Shown: piece after piece, positions 48,954-59,636 of the stretch | Layout of the letters: each line of letters begins with the position of its first letter | Numbering within the stretch: the first letter of the stretch is position 1 | NCBI GenBank assembly: GCA_019022495.1 | Contig: JAFEKR010000037.1 | Coordinates: 496,001 to 560,000, forward strand | Source: Epichloe hybrida | Taxonomy: Eukaryota; Ascomycota; Sordariomycetes; Hypocreales; Clavicipitaceae | Length of the DNA: 64,000 nucleotides | Reading direction: 5' to 3' | The notes under the pieces: generated by a model | What the model saw: the letters and a program-made list of their open reading frames with translations, nothing else | Told to the model about the DNA's origin: nothing | Databases searched by the model: none | Program-made: the position numbers and the translations under genes

Positions 48954-50892
48954 ATGTGTGACACGCAGCATACAATGGAAACAGATAGTATTCACGCCAT
49001 CGGAACTCGCGCTGTCGACTTCCTGACACATGCAAGCTATACCAAGATATCACTTCTCGCAGCTCTCTCCCTGGCATTTGTCTCGTTTCTCGGCAGAAAG
49101 CCCAGTCCTAAGATTGCGAATGCTCCTTTCCATGGGTATCGATCAATTTTTGAACCAACACTTTGGTTGCAGATCAGATTCACCATTGATGCCTACAACA
49201 TCATTACGGCTGCGTACAAATCGGTATGTCCACTCTACATTCATGTGCCAAATATTCCGTATTTTGTTTAGTGTTATTAGCTGACGCCTCAGTTGCCGCA
49301 CCGGTAGCTCAAAAACGTCCCTTTCGTGCTGCGTCGTTATGATACCGATATCACGGTTCTTCCAATCAAGTATCTCGATGAGCTGCGCCTCATCCCGAGA
49401 AATAAACTGAATGGTAAAAAGGCCCAGGTCAATGTAAGGGGCTGCGCCATCCCCTGCCCACTACTCACGGTAGATTTCGCTGGTAATGACACTCATCCTG
49501 TTGCAGAATCTTGTTCCCGAATGGACCTGGACTCAAGTCATGATGGATTCAGACTTGCACGTGAGCGTTTTGAATGCCAAGTTGAACCCGGATCTGGCCA
49601 AATACATGGACATTGCCCACAGCGAGCTTGAATACGGCTGGGACATTGACGTGCCCAAGCCCGAAAGTAAGCGCACTTTTGATTCCTCGATGGACGCATA
49701 CCAATACTGGTAACAAAAGAGTCTCTGAAACTACTCAGAACAGTCATACTGACACCAGAACTTGTAGATTGGACCGAGGTTGATGTCCAGCAGTCCATGC
49801 GTATGCTCGTGGCCCGCATGTCTGCCAAGATATTCATGGGCTATCCAGCATGCAGAGATGACGAATGGCTAAAGGTGTCTATTAATTTCACCTACGACAT
49901 GTTCATGGCCGCCTTCTCGTTGCGCATGTTCCCACCTTGGCTGCACCCCATTGTGGCTCATTTTGTTCCCGCCCGCTGGCGCATTCGGAAGCAGATGAAA
50001 GTGGCAAGACGATTTGTGGAAGATGTCACTCGGAAGCACGTGGAAGCAAGTCTCAAAGGTGAAACTGGTCAAGACACTCTGCTGGAATGGATGATTGACC
50101 ATGGGACTGAGAAAGAGAGAGCTATACCAGAGATGGCTGCGCGCCAGTGTGTCTTGACTCTTGCCAGCATACATACTACTTCCATGAGTGTGAGCAATCT
50201 GCTGTTTGACCTGTGCTCTCACCCAGAGTGGTTTCCGGTCCTTCAAGACGAAATCGACAGCGTCATCAAGGCGCACGGGGAGCTTGGAAAGACGACTCTG
50301 GGCTCCAAACAGTGGCTGTCGAAATTGGAAAAGATGGATAGCCTGATAGTAGAAAGTCAAAGGATCAACCCCCCCATTTTGCGTAAGTGCATTTCGTTCG
50401 ACTTATACCCTTGCCTCTCTTCATTGAAACTTACGCCTCGTACCGTGGCGCGACTCAGTCAACCCTCAGAGGATAGCTCTAGTGCCTCTCACGCTCAAAG
50501 ATGGAACTGAAATCCCAGCCGGTGCCAGAATCGCTTGGGCCGGCTACCATCACGCCAATGACCCGTCCGTCATTGACAGACCCGAGGAATTCGATCCTTT
50601 GAGAAGCTACCGCAAGCGCTACGCAGACCAGGGAGTGAACTTGAACAAGTTTATCGCTGGGCAAACCAATTCCAGTAGTTTGTCGTTTGGGTACGGCAAC
50701 CAGGCCTGTCCAGGGCGGTACTTTGCCGTTGGAGAGATCAAGATGATTTTGACGAGGCTGCTGCTGGAGTTTGAATTCAAGTTTCCCGAGGGCCACTCTC
50801 GGCCCAAGATCATGCATGCGGATGAGAACGTTTTCATGGATCCGCACGCAAGGCTGATGATGAGAAAGCGAAACAAGGCTTTGGGACGCTGA
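48954..50892 (+). CDS. Cytochrome P450 monooxygenase
   Basis: A membrane-anchored heme monooxygenase that would hydroxylate or further oxidise the diterpene. Exons 48954-49223, 49308-49433, 49507-49666, 49768-50382 and 50459-50892, with GT-AG introns of 73-101 nt, give 534 aa. An N-terminal anchor lies at about residues 29-47 (KISLLAALSLAFVSFLG); an ATG seven codons in (METDS) is an alternative start. The I-helix oxygen-binding segment reads ASIHTTS (318-324) in place of the usual A/GGxDT, as in several fungal secondary-metabolism P450s. ESQR (381-384) is the ExxR motif, and the heme loop FGYGNQACPGR has its cysteine at 474. The general texture resembles the CYP68 group of gibberellin-type P450s, but I cannot assign a family firmly. 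It is complete, and its N-terminal region resembles the broken P450 at 39349. Confidence 0.94.
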
Positions 50893-51357
50893 CAGTGGTG
50901 CATGGACGCCGACTCGCGCACATTCTTTGTTGGGTCAAGTATCGGTCAGATCTCGTGGACCCCTTTCCAGCAATTTGTGCACAGGAAATATAGGTCACAG
51001 AGGTTCAAAATCAAGAAAGCAAATGTAGTCTCTTGATGTTAGAATAAGCATAATGTGAATCTGCGGCCCACCTGCTTAGGCTGACCGTAGCCGCAATCCG
51101 TACATGTAAACCCGTGCGTGGCTGCGGTCGGCCCGAGCAGGTGGGCCCGCAATGACAATTGGAGGCGCAGAAAAAAAAAAGGCAACATCAGCCCCAAGCA
51201 GAATAACTCGTCTATTGTCTACCGACTATTTAGTCTGCTTTAAACCCTCCGTCCGACCTCAATTGGGGAAAACCGCGAGCACCAACCAACCCCTCCTTTC
51301 TCAGTGCCTCCCCGATTGCAAGCGAGCTCTTCCATTCTCGCTGGAAAGCTCCTCACC
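50893..51357. other. Intergenic boundary between cluster and ornithine carbamoyltransferase
   Basis: About 465 bp holding the P450 3' UTR and the promoter/5' UTR of the next gene. The main feature is the large inverted repeat at 51062-51151, described separately. A pyrimidine-rich stretch at about 51240-51350 precedes the start codon. Confidence 0.45.
51062..51151. repeat. Inverted repeat / foldback element at the cluster edge
   Basis: Left arm 51062-51095 and right arm 51119-51151 are imperfect reverse complements over ~33 bp (TGCGG-CCCACCTGCT... against ...AGCAGGTGGGCCCGCA), with a loop of about 23 bp. It could form a strong hairpin in DNA or RNA, or be a very small MITE. No clear target duplication is seen. 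Confidence 0.65.
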
Positions 51358-52572
51358 ATGATCACCATGAAACATTCACTTCACACAGCCCGCCTCGCCG
51401 TGAATGGCCTCCAGAAAAGAGCCTACTCGCAGTCCTCCACTTCCGCGCCCCGACATCTCATGTCCATAGCCGACCTGACCCCCGCCGAATTCACCTCTCT
51501 CGTTCGAAATGCTGCCGCTCGCAAGCAGAGCGTCAGGGCCGGCCAGACGCCGACATGGCTGAGTACGTCCTTGTCCGGCCAGACCATTGCCATGATATTC
51601 AGCAAGAGGAGTACGAGGACACGAGTGTCTACCGAGGCGGCGGTCAAGATCCTAGGTGGCCATCCAATGTTTTTGGGCAAAGATGACATTCAACTTGGTG
51701 CATGTGCTCCTCCGAGTCCTTCTTGCGCCTGTGACCTCATCCTCGTTCCTATAGAGTACTAAATTTTTTTTTTTCTCCGATGCATAGGTCAATGAGTCTC
51801 TTTACGATACTTCAGTGGTCATCTCATCCATGACATCCTGCATGGTCGCCCGTGTCGGCCCTCACGCCGACGTCGCCAACCTCGCCAAGCACTCCAGCGT
51901 GCCCGTCATCAACGCCTTGTCCGACGACTTCCACCCCCTCCAGACAATCGCCGACTTTCTGACCATCCACGAAGCATTCCCGTCATCGTCCAAGACCGGC
52001 TTGGCCCTCAATGGCCTGAAGGTTGCTTGGGTCGGAGACTCTAACAATGTGCTGTTTGACCTTGCAATCGGGTGCGTCAAGACGGGCGTTGACATCTCCG
52101 TTGCGTCGCCCAAGGGCTACGGCATCCCCGACGCAATGAAGCAGCTCATCATCTCCGCGGGAAAGGGTGTCGACTCGCCGGGTAAACTCAGTGAGACCAC
52201 GGTCCCTGAGGAGGCCATCAGGGACGCCGATATCTTGGTCACGGATACATGGATTTCCATGGGCCAGGAGACCGAGAAGCAAAAGAGGCTAAAGGCTTTC
52301 GAAGGGTACCAAATCACAAATGATCTGGCAAAAAGGTCAGGGGCCAAGGAGGGGTGGAAGTTCATGCACTGCTTGCCTCGACACCCCGAGGAGGTTGCCG
52401 ACGACGTGTTCTACAGTCCGAGGTCCCTAGTCTTCCCTCAGGCCGAGAACCGACTGTGGGCCGCGGTTGGTAAGTGGCGCGACGCGTTTCCCCCATCGAC
52501 CTTGTACATACAAGCGCTAATCGTTCAAAAGCTGCGCTAGAAGGGTTTGTCGTTAATAAGGGCGAGCTGTAA
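51358..52572 (+). CDS. ARG3: Ornithine carbamoyltransferase, mitochondrial
   Basis: Transfers the carbamoyl group from carbamoyl phosphate to ornithine, forming citrulline for arginine synthesis in mitochondria. Exons 51358-51699, 51788-52469 and 52532-52572 give 354 aa. The carbamoyl-phosphate loop is SKRSTRTR (82-89); the ornithine-side motifs are DTWISMG (267-273) and HCLPRH (308-313), with the catalytic Cys. The N-terminus is basic and Ser-rich without acids ([19 protein letters not shown]), a mitochondrial presequence. Intron 1 appears to use a GC donor (GGT|GCATGT, 51700) with AG at 51787, because no GT donor keeps the conserved [11 protein letters not shown] reading. Intron 2 is a normal GT-AG intron. 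It is a single-copy primary-metabolism gene and marks the end of the secondary-metabolite cluster. Confidence 0.96.
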
Positions 52573-53431
52573 AGATTACATCTCCGGCAGAGCCATTGGA
52601 CGGGACAATGTGAGGAGGGTGGAGCTGGCACGCGCCGAGCAGCGAGCGGGCTCAGTCAGAAATTAGCAGATAGATGACATGTACGGAGTACGGAGTCGGT
52701 GCTTTTAATACAGTTCTCGGATTTCGGACACTGCATTGTGGGCTCTGTTTTCTATTTGCGAAAAAAGGCAGTTTTGGTTGCACTACATATGCTCGTATAG
52801 CGATGTCGCAGCAGTCTTCGCCTGCTGTTCATGATGTGGTGTTCACCGTTTTGTCATGGCAAAGTTAAATGATTGAAATATCAATTTTCGTAATTGTGAT
52901 GATAGCACTCTTCATTTTGAGAAGCAATACCAGCAGCTTATGGCAACTTTGCCTTTCGGAGGAAGATGATGTTGTATGTAAACACCAACTTCTTACATTC
53001 TGGTCTGGAGGTTGGACCCACAGCCAGCTTGTGAGTGGCTGGCCTCGAGCGCTTTGTGAGGCGCGCCTTAGGTAATGCAGCGAATCAGAAGACAGCCAGA
53101 CTTTTGAACTGGAGAACCCTTGTCGATGGATCATTTGTGGTGCGGTCGTGTCAGGCAATTTTCTGCTTCTTGCCAACATGGCTGTCTCTGCCCATCGTAA
53201 CAGTTGAGAACCATATTCATTTGTCCAACAGGCTTGCGCATCGCTTGCCTCCTTCATGGTGCCGTCGCATCAGCCCAAAACCACTCACGATTCATTATTC
53301 TTGTCCTCGAGAAGCCGCACGACCCGCAGCAGACTTCCCGCATCGATAAATTCGCCTCGCCCACACAAGCCCGACGAGCGCATTGCAGAACGCACTTTTA
53401 TTCTTTTAATGGTTGGACTGGACTGGACAAA
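52573..53431. other. Intergenic, no gene seen
   Basis: About 860 bp between the carbamoyltransferase stop and the KH-protein start. Balanced composition, overlapping small frames on both strands but none convincing. It presumably holds the 3' UTR of the first and the promoter and 5' UTR of the second gene. GTACGGAGTACGGAG at 52681-52695 is a short direct repeat. Confidence 0.4.
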
Positions 53432-55562
53432 ATGGATGACTTAGAAAGGCGAACCACGAAGCGATCTCGCTTCGACCAGACCGAGCCCGAGCCAAAGCGA
53501 GCTTCCAGGTTCGACCGTCGCTCGCGGTCGCCCTCAGCCCGTCGATCTGAGGGCAGGGATCGTAGTCCTCTGGGCGAAGATGGAGGAGAAGCAAAAAAGT
53601 CTCCTGTAGATGCCGCAGCAGCAGCTGGTACGTCGTCAAATCATTGTCGCCGGGGTCCTAAAGACTACTCAATACATGTCCTGGGGGGCCGGCGCGAAGT
53701 CAGTCAGTCTAGACACTAACGTAAGCCAGCTGCCGCCGCCGCCCGGATCAATGCTGCCATGCAAGCTCGAAAGGGCATTCAACATGTCGACGCACCGGCG
53801 GTTCAGAGCAGCAGCTCTCCTGGAGGGCAATCGGGAGAAGCAAAGGCTCACTCCATCGGCAAGGAAATGTACGTCGCGGACGGTGACTACATGCAAGACA
53901 TCGAGGTCAATGACTTGAGAAACCGCTACTTGCTCACTAAAAGCTCCACGCAAAAGATGGTAAATACACAATTGCATTCCACTGATTCTCCAGATCCACC
54001 GGCTGTTGGCGTTCCTATTCTTGGCTGGGGCCCAAATTTGGCACACGAGATATCATGCTTACACACGGCACGATAGCTCGCCTGCAAAATCCCCGCTTCT
54101 CTGCTCCTACTGACACTCACTTGACATATAGATTAACGACGAAACCGGAGCTGGTACGCATTACCTCTCAACCCCCCAACTAAGCTTTTCATTATAGGAC
54201 AAAGATTGACTCTTTACAAGATATAACTACGCGCGGCAGTTACTTGCCTAACAAGGCCATGGCCACTGCTGCTGTGAGTTTGCTTCATCCTGTCCTTGTC
54301 TGATGAGATGTGCTGATTTCCACGCAAGAAACCCCCTCTTTATCTCCACATCACCGCCACCTCGAAAGAAGGCCTGGAAGCAGCCGTCGCCAAAATCAAT
54401 GAGCTGATTGATCAGGAGTTGCCCCAGTTGGTCGACGAACGACGCTTCCGACGGAGAGACCAGGAGCAGTCAGAACCCGAAAGGGAGCGCGGAGAGCGTG
54501 GAGAGCGTGGAGAACGCGGAGAACGTGACCGTGAGCACGGAGGACGAGTAAGACTTGCATAACCACCCATATCCTTGCGCGCATGGCTCCCATGGCGTTT
54601 TTCATGCTAACACTCGATCCAGCGGAAATGGCCCGAGGAGAGAATTTCGATTGATCTGGAACCCATTCAGGGATTTAACCTTCGTGCCCAAATTGTTGGC
54701 CATGGCGGGTCTTATGTCAAACACATTCAGCAAGAAACCGGTTGTCGTGTCCAAATCAAAGGTCGCGGATCCGGATATCTCGAGGGTGCAACCAATCGCG
54801 AAAGCGACGAGTCCATGTACCTCCACGTCGCGTGAGTGATTGATGGACAGAGCAGGCTGGCTGGCTATTCATGATGCTCAATGCTAACGCTCGTCAGGGG
54901 ACCCGATGCCGCCAATGTCGAAAAGGCCAAAGAATTGTGCGAGGATTTGATTGCCAACGTGAAAGAGCAGTACGAGGAGTTCAAGGCTCGGCCACCTCGA
55001 TACAACGACCGAGGCGGTCATCATGGCGGCGATCGTTATCGCGGAGGCCATGACAGGCACCATGACCGAGGCAACCACTCCTCATATGGTGGTCATGGTT
55101 CTGAGCAAAATGCCGCCACCAACAGTCCTGCTCAGGGGACAGACAGTACTGGACAGAACTTTGCTGACTACCAAGCCGCATATGCCCAGTACTATGGTGG
55201 AAGTGATCCCTATGCCGCGTACGGCGGATACGCCAAGTACGTTGTCTCGAACCAAACGGTCTTTCATATGACAAGCCCAGCCATGCTAACTACCTTCCAG
55301 CTACGTCGCCATGTACCAGCAGTACTATGCTCAGGCTCAGGGACAAGCCGCAGCACCGGCATCTGCGTCGCCTCCTCCGCCCCCCCCAAGTGAAGCAGCC
55401 CCCCCTCCTCCACCACCCAGCGCTGCGCCGCCACCTCCGCCGCCCTCGGGATCACCTCCAGGTGGTAGTTATAGCGCTGTATGTCCAGGTCCAAACCGTT
55501 CACTCGCTGTAATACAATGTTAACATGTTGGATCTTAGGTTCCCCCTCCCCCCGGGCTCTAA
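53432..55562 (+). CDS. KH-domain RNA-binding protein (KHDC4/BLOM7-like)
   Basis: A nuclear RNA-binding protein, probably splicing-related. Nine exons: 53432-53627, 53730-53959, 54132-54153, 54221-54273, 54329-54547, 54623-54831, 54898-55236, 55301-55478 and 55539-55562, including a 22 nt micro-exon, give 489 aa. The order is: an Arg/Ser-rich N-terminus (RFDRRSRSPSARRSEGR), an Ala-rich helix (AAAAARINAAMQARKGI), a first KH-like region (EVNDLRNRYLLT...DETGADITTRGSYLP), an Arg/Glu/Gly tract, a second KH region with its GHGG loop at 266-269 (IVGHGGSYVKHI), a His/Gly/Arg-rich stretch, Tyr-rich segments (YAQYYGG) and a C-terminal proline-rich tail ending VPPPPGL. This architecture matches fungal relatives of human KHDC4. 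All eight introns have GT-AG ends and fit the reading phase. Confidence 0.93.
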
Positions 55563-56180
55563 CATCGGCAATGGACGTAAGGATAACATGGTACAGATGG
55601 ATAGCACTGCTGATGTGGAGACAGTAGACAAGATTTCGTAGGAGGAATGCTTTTTTTCCCTTTGTTAATCACTGATTGAGTTTACTTAGGCCAACATTGT
55701 AGCCACGCTACGCCCTCCCTCTCCCGGGAGCGTGCTTTGCCAAGTTACGAGTTTGAATCAATTTGTGGGTGAAACCTGATTGAACGAACGTCTAATTGTT
55801 GACTCCTCTTTTCAGTAGAAACTGGACCTCGGAGGAGAATGAATGCTGCAATGCATCGTGAACAGCGCGAAAAGACTGCAACACGCCTATTATTTCGGCC
55901 TAATGCCTTTCGGCTCGTCGCTCAAAGAAGCCTTTGTCACAGAACGTAGTCCGTAGTCGTTGTCAGTGAAATATATAAAATATATATTACAATGAACCTC
56001 CAAAACATGGTGGCATAAGGACGTCTCGGTGTTTATCGATAAGAAGCTCCCCGTTTCATTCCCAACGTGCCGCCTCAAAACACCACGAAATTGACTACAA
56101 GAGCCACTTGTCCCGCAACGCCAACGTTCCGTCAACCTGTTTACAAACAGCCTTTCATGCACGATTAAACGGTCTCGAGA
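55563..56180. other. Intergenic, no gene seen
   Basis: About 620 bp between the KH gene and TRAPPC13, both +. No credible frame; an AT run near 55970-55990 (ATATATAAAATATATATT) lies about 195 bp before the next start codon and could serve as a TATA element. Confidence 0.4.
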
Positions 56181-57085
56181 ATGAGTCACCAACGGTACCC
56201 ATCGCACGACCCTATCAAAGAACCACATTCCGTGTCGGTCAAAGTCCTCCGGTGAACAAGGTCCTCCCCTCTCCCCTCCCCTCCTCTCATTCTACGAGGC
56301 AACTAACCTAGCAAGATTATCTCGAGCATCCCTCGTGCCCCAATACCCGACGGCCAGCCCTCTATCAACAGGCCCCCTCCCTGCCAGTCTCTCGTACCAA
56401 ACGCCGCACGCATCCAACCCGGATCCCTTCCTCCTCAGTCCCATCCTCAACCTCCCCGTCTCCTTCGGCTCCGCCTACGTCGGCGAGACCTTCTCGTGCA
56501 CGCTCTGCGCAAACAACGACGTCGCGCCCGACTCTGCCAAGTCCAAGTCCAAGTCCAAGTCCATCCGCGATGTGCGCATCGACGCCGAAATGAAGACGCC
56601 CGGCCTGGGAGCCGCGCACAAGCTCGACCTTGGCAGCGGCAGCAGCAACGAGGGCACAGACCTCGCGCCAGGAGGAACGCTCCAGCGCCTCGTCAACTTT
56701 GATCTAAAAGAGGAAGGCAACCACGTGCTCGCCGTGACGGTGAGCTACTACGAGGCCACGGACACGAGTGGTCGGACGAGGACATTTCGAAAACTATACC
56801 AGTTCATCTGTAAGGCGAGCTTGATTGTGCGCACCAAAGTGGGGGCGCTGAAGGGGGGCGGCGGCGGCGGCGGCGGCGGCGGCAGAAGATGGGTTCTGGA
56901 GGCACAGCTGGAGAATTGCAGCGAGGACGCGATGCAGTTGGACAGGGTGGTCATGGAGGTGCTTGACGGGCTGGCGTGTCAGGACTGCAACTGGGAGGCT
57001 GGGGGGGGGCGGAAGCCGGTTCTGCATCCGGGTGAGGTGGAGCAGGTTTGCTTCGTGGTGCGCGAGACGGAGGAGGAGGGGGCTG

Positions 57086-57144
<59 letters not shown>

Positions 57145-57249
57145 GCAGATGGGAAGATTACGTTTGGTGTTTTGGGGATCGGGTGGAGGGGCGGCATGGG
57201 GAATAGGGGGTTTCTGTCGACGGGCCAGTTGGGGACGAGTATCGCATGA
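56181..57249 (+). CDS. TRAPPC13: TRAPP complex subunit 13-like protein (DUF974)
   Basis: A conserved component of the TRAPP tethering complex acting in Golgi/endosome membrane traffic. Exon 1 56181-56251 and exon 2 56316-57249, with a 64 nt GT-AG intron (acceptor GCAAG at 56315, chosen because it keeps the VLRLSRASLV reading), give 334 aa. The DUF974 core is clear: FLLSPILNLPVSFGSAYVGE and then FSCTLCANN, NFDLKEEGNHVLAV, and FRKLYQFICKASLIVRTKVG. Two low-complexity inserts are unusual: a run of ten Gly after residue ~195 and nine Ser-Ala repeats (57091-57144) near residue 280, both encoded by pure triplet/hexamer repeats. The C-terminus (FLSTGQLGTS) is the conserved end. Confidence 0.93.
57091..57144 (+). 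repeat. TCTGCG hexamer microsatellite inside TRAPPC13
   Basis: Nine perfect TCTGCG units coding for (Ser-Ala)9 in frame. Length changes would add or remove dipeptides without frameshift. Confidence 0.9.
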
Positions 57250-58145
57250 CTTTCCTTTCTTTCTTTCTTTCTTTTTTTTTTCACCCCCTGTCTTGGTGGC
57301 CTGGCCTTTTTGTGGTTCGGGCGTGAGGTGTTTTCTCTCCCTTACGACCCGGTCGGCAAAGGGACCAAGTCGGGCCTTTGTTTCACATTGCGCAGTCCTC
57401 AGACATGGGAACCCAGACGATAATACAATTTCAATATCTGCTACTATCCGGCCTCATCAGGCACGTTCTTCGGATGATGCCGGATGCAACACGTTGTCCT
57501 GCCGTCCATGTATCTCCCGTCCTCTGCTGCATCGCGCATTGTGCAGCCCAAATACTCCGTGCTCCGTACTTGGTGCAGTCATGTATTAGTAGTATTACAA
57601 AGGGCAACGACGGTGTCACGAACGATGCAAGGGGTGGAGGGATTGCTCCATGGAATCCAATCGGTTTTTTTGGGTGGGTTTTTTTTATAAATATCTTCGT
57701 CTTTGACACCGGCTCTAGATGCGGGCCGGCTGCGGCGTGACGCTCGCTCGTAGCTAGGTCCAATCTGGCTTGAGACGGGATGAAGAGGGAAAAAAAAAAG
57801 GTCAGCATCGTTCTGCGGGCAACTTAACGCGCATCCGTTTTAAGTAGATACGCATTCGCTATTAGTCTTACTCTAGAAGAATAACTTATATATTCTTAGT
57901 ATAGCTCATGTTTACAATTCTTTATGCATATGTCTAAAGTTAATTATAATACCTATAATAAGTGGGTTTTCTATTAAATTCAAGCTGTGACAGGCAATCC
58001 TAAGGAGCATGTAATGCCTCTGAATTTGTTAAATAAAGCAGCGGTAGGTTAGGGACTAATATAATAGGTAAGGGGCTTTCAAAACAAGGTTTGAAGGCAT
58101 GCTTATTTGTTACGTTATGATAAAAAGACTAGAAGTAAGGCTAGT
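57250..58145. other. Intergenic; composition shift towards the AT-rich block
   Basis: About 900 bp after TRAPPC13. The first ~550 bp have normal composition; from about 57840 the DNA turns AT-rich and TA-rich like the repeat blocks. No gene is recognised. Confidence 0.45.
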
Positions 58146-59081
58146 CTACGCCAAATTGCCTTGGAATAGCAATTCGAGATTCCGTTTCGTATCCTGAGGG
58201 ACTACACATATCTGAACATCATCTATAGATGTGATTGAGAAAGGAAATGCCCAGTCGTCCTTATCTTGAACTGATTTCTGTAAAAGATTATTTACCACGA
58301 GATATAGCCACCTAGCGTGTATATGATGCCCAGTATCATGGTCGACAAACCATGCATGAAATTTCATTTTGTGCCAGGTCTTGTCTTTAAGCCCAGCGAA
58401 AATGAATCGACCTTTATTGGTGCAGTAATGTTTCATTTCGGAACCCTTCACGATAAGTCTGTCCAGTAGTGTTACTTTACGATCACAACGGGAACTTGGC
58501 CTCTCTTCGCCCCATCTGTTTACTCGTTCGAATGGCAGACACTCTTCGTCTTTGTGGCAGTTGACATCAATTTGCTCCATGGCCTTGTTCTAGGGTTAGA
58601 CTACGTAATCGAGGCTAAAGTATTAGAGACTTACATGTAATAGAGGATAGTCCTGAGGAAGGATGCTACGATAATAGCAAAGTTGGCAAATAATATGGCG
58701 CCGAGTGCCAGACTCGGAGCAGGTAGATTGACGGGAGGCAAATAAAAAACCTGGAACCCCGTATCTGTCTTGACAGAGGTGGTCATCCACATGTCTGGTA
58801 TACCAACTTATGGTACAATCCCCATTTGGAAAATGATGGGGCATTCGGGGGCGGGGGTCATCGTCATCGTTATCGGCGCGATCTTCGAGCATTGCGGGAG
58901 ACCTTCGATTGATCTGGGAATCCTGAACTCTGACGAGTTCTGTTTCGTTAAAAACGACCGTAGGTGGATTCGGATTATTTGGAACTAGGGTTATCTCAAC
59001 GAAATCGTCCGCGTTGCCTATAGTGATAGACATAGCTAGGATAGGTAAGACCCTGAGAAGCGAGCGGATAATACACGTCAT
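58146..59081 (-). CDS. Predicted secreted protein of unknown function
   Basis: Two exons, 59081-58635 and 58589-58146, joined over a 45 nt GT-AG intron in phase 0, give 296 aa. Residues 1-24 form a classical signal peptide (MTCIIRSLLRVLPILAMSIT, ending near IGNA). The mature N-terminus is Asp/Pro-rich with a possible Lys/Arg-type processing site (RR near residue 59). About a dozen cysteines follow, several in CxxC or close spacing (IICQLCYYR), suggesting disulfides outside the cell. I recognise no domain. Codon use and GC are close to those of the neighbouring genes, but the gene stands alone at the edge of the RIP-degraded block, a location typical of fungal effector-like genes. It could also be an ordinary secreted protein. 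Confidence 0.7.
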
Positions 59082-59463
59082 CTTGGCAAGTAGGCAAACT
59101 CAAGGTGTAATATGAAGTAACGTGCTTGAAAAGATAAGGTAAGTGCTTGTTAATTCCTACAGGATACCAGTGAGATACGCGTAGGGTTTTCGGGGGTGGA
59201 CTAAAGAACATATATTTATCATATATTTTAGTCTACTAAAAGAAAGGAGAAAAAATATCAAATGGAAGCACATAGGGTGCTATATTTATGTATTATTTCC
59301 TTAGGCGTCAGAAGCCTTGTGGATCCGTGGGGCCCCCACAGCCCCCCTGCTACAAGTGTGGTGTAGTAATTCATACAGGGAAAAATAGGAGTCCATTTGT
59401 TATTAGCCTATTTCTATATAGGCAAATATAACTCTAATCTAAATTTATCTAATTAAATACAAA

Positions 59464-59592
59464 CCCTAGTTAACATGACTTCATAAGGCTTGTAACACCT
59501 ATGTAAGGAGATCCGTATTTAGGCTTTATGTAAAAAACACCCCTCGTATCTCCTTAAGTGTGTTATAGCTTGTGAAGTTACCTTAGCTAGGG
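59464..59592. repeat. Foldback element (about 130 bp)
   Basis: Left arm 59464-59516 and right arm 59545-59592 are imperfect reverse complements: CCCTAGTTAACATGACTTCA on the left against TGAAGTTACCTTAGCTAGGG on the right. The loop is about 28 bp. It is MITE-like; the target duplication is unclear. Confidence 0.6.
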
Positions 59593-59636
59593 TCTATATC
59601 CAATCGAATAGAAGTGAATTAAAGGCATATTTGCTT

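Noticed and set aside
53204..53719. 171-codon + strand frame starting upstream of the KH gene
   Set aside because: It includes the true first exon of the KH protein but starts in the untranslated leader and runs through the intron; the start at 53432 and splice at 53627 fit the family.
56963..57589. 208-codon Arg-rich + strand frame
   Set aside because: A shifted frame of TRAPPC13 created by the GC-rich repeats (reads LRLRLR); no function likely.
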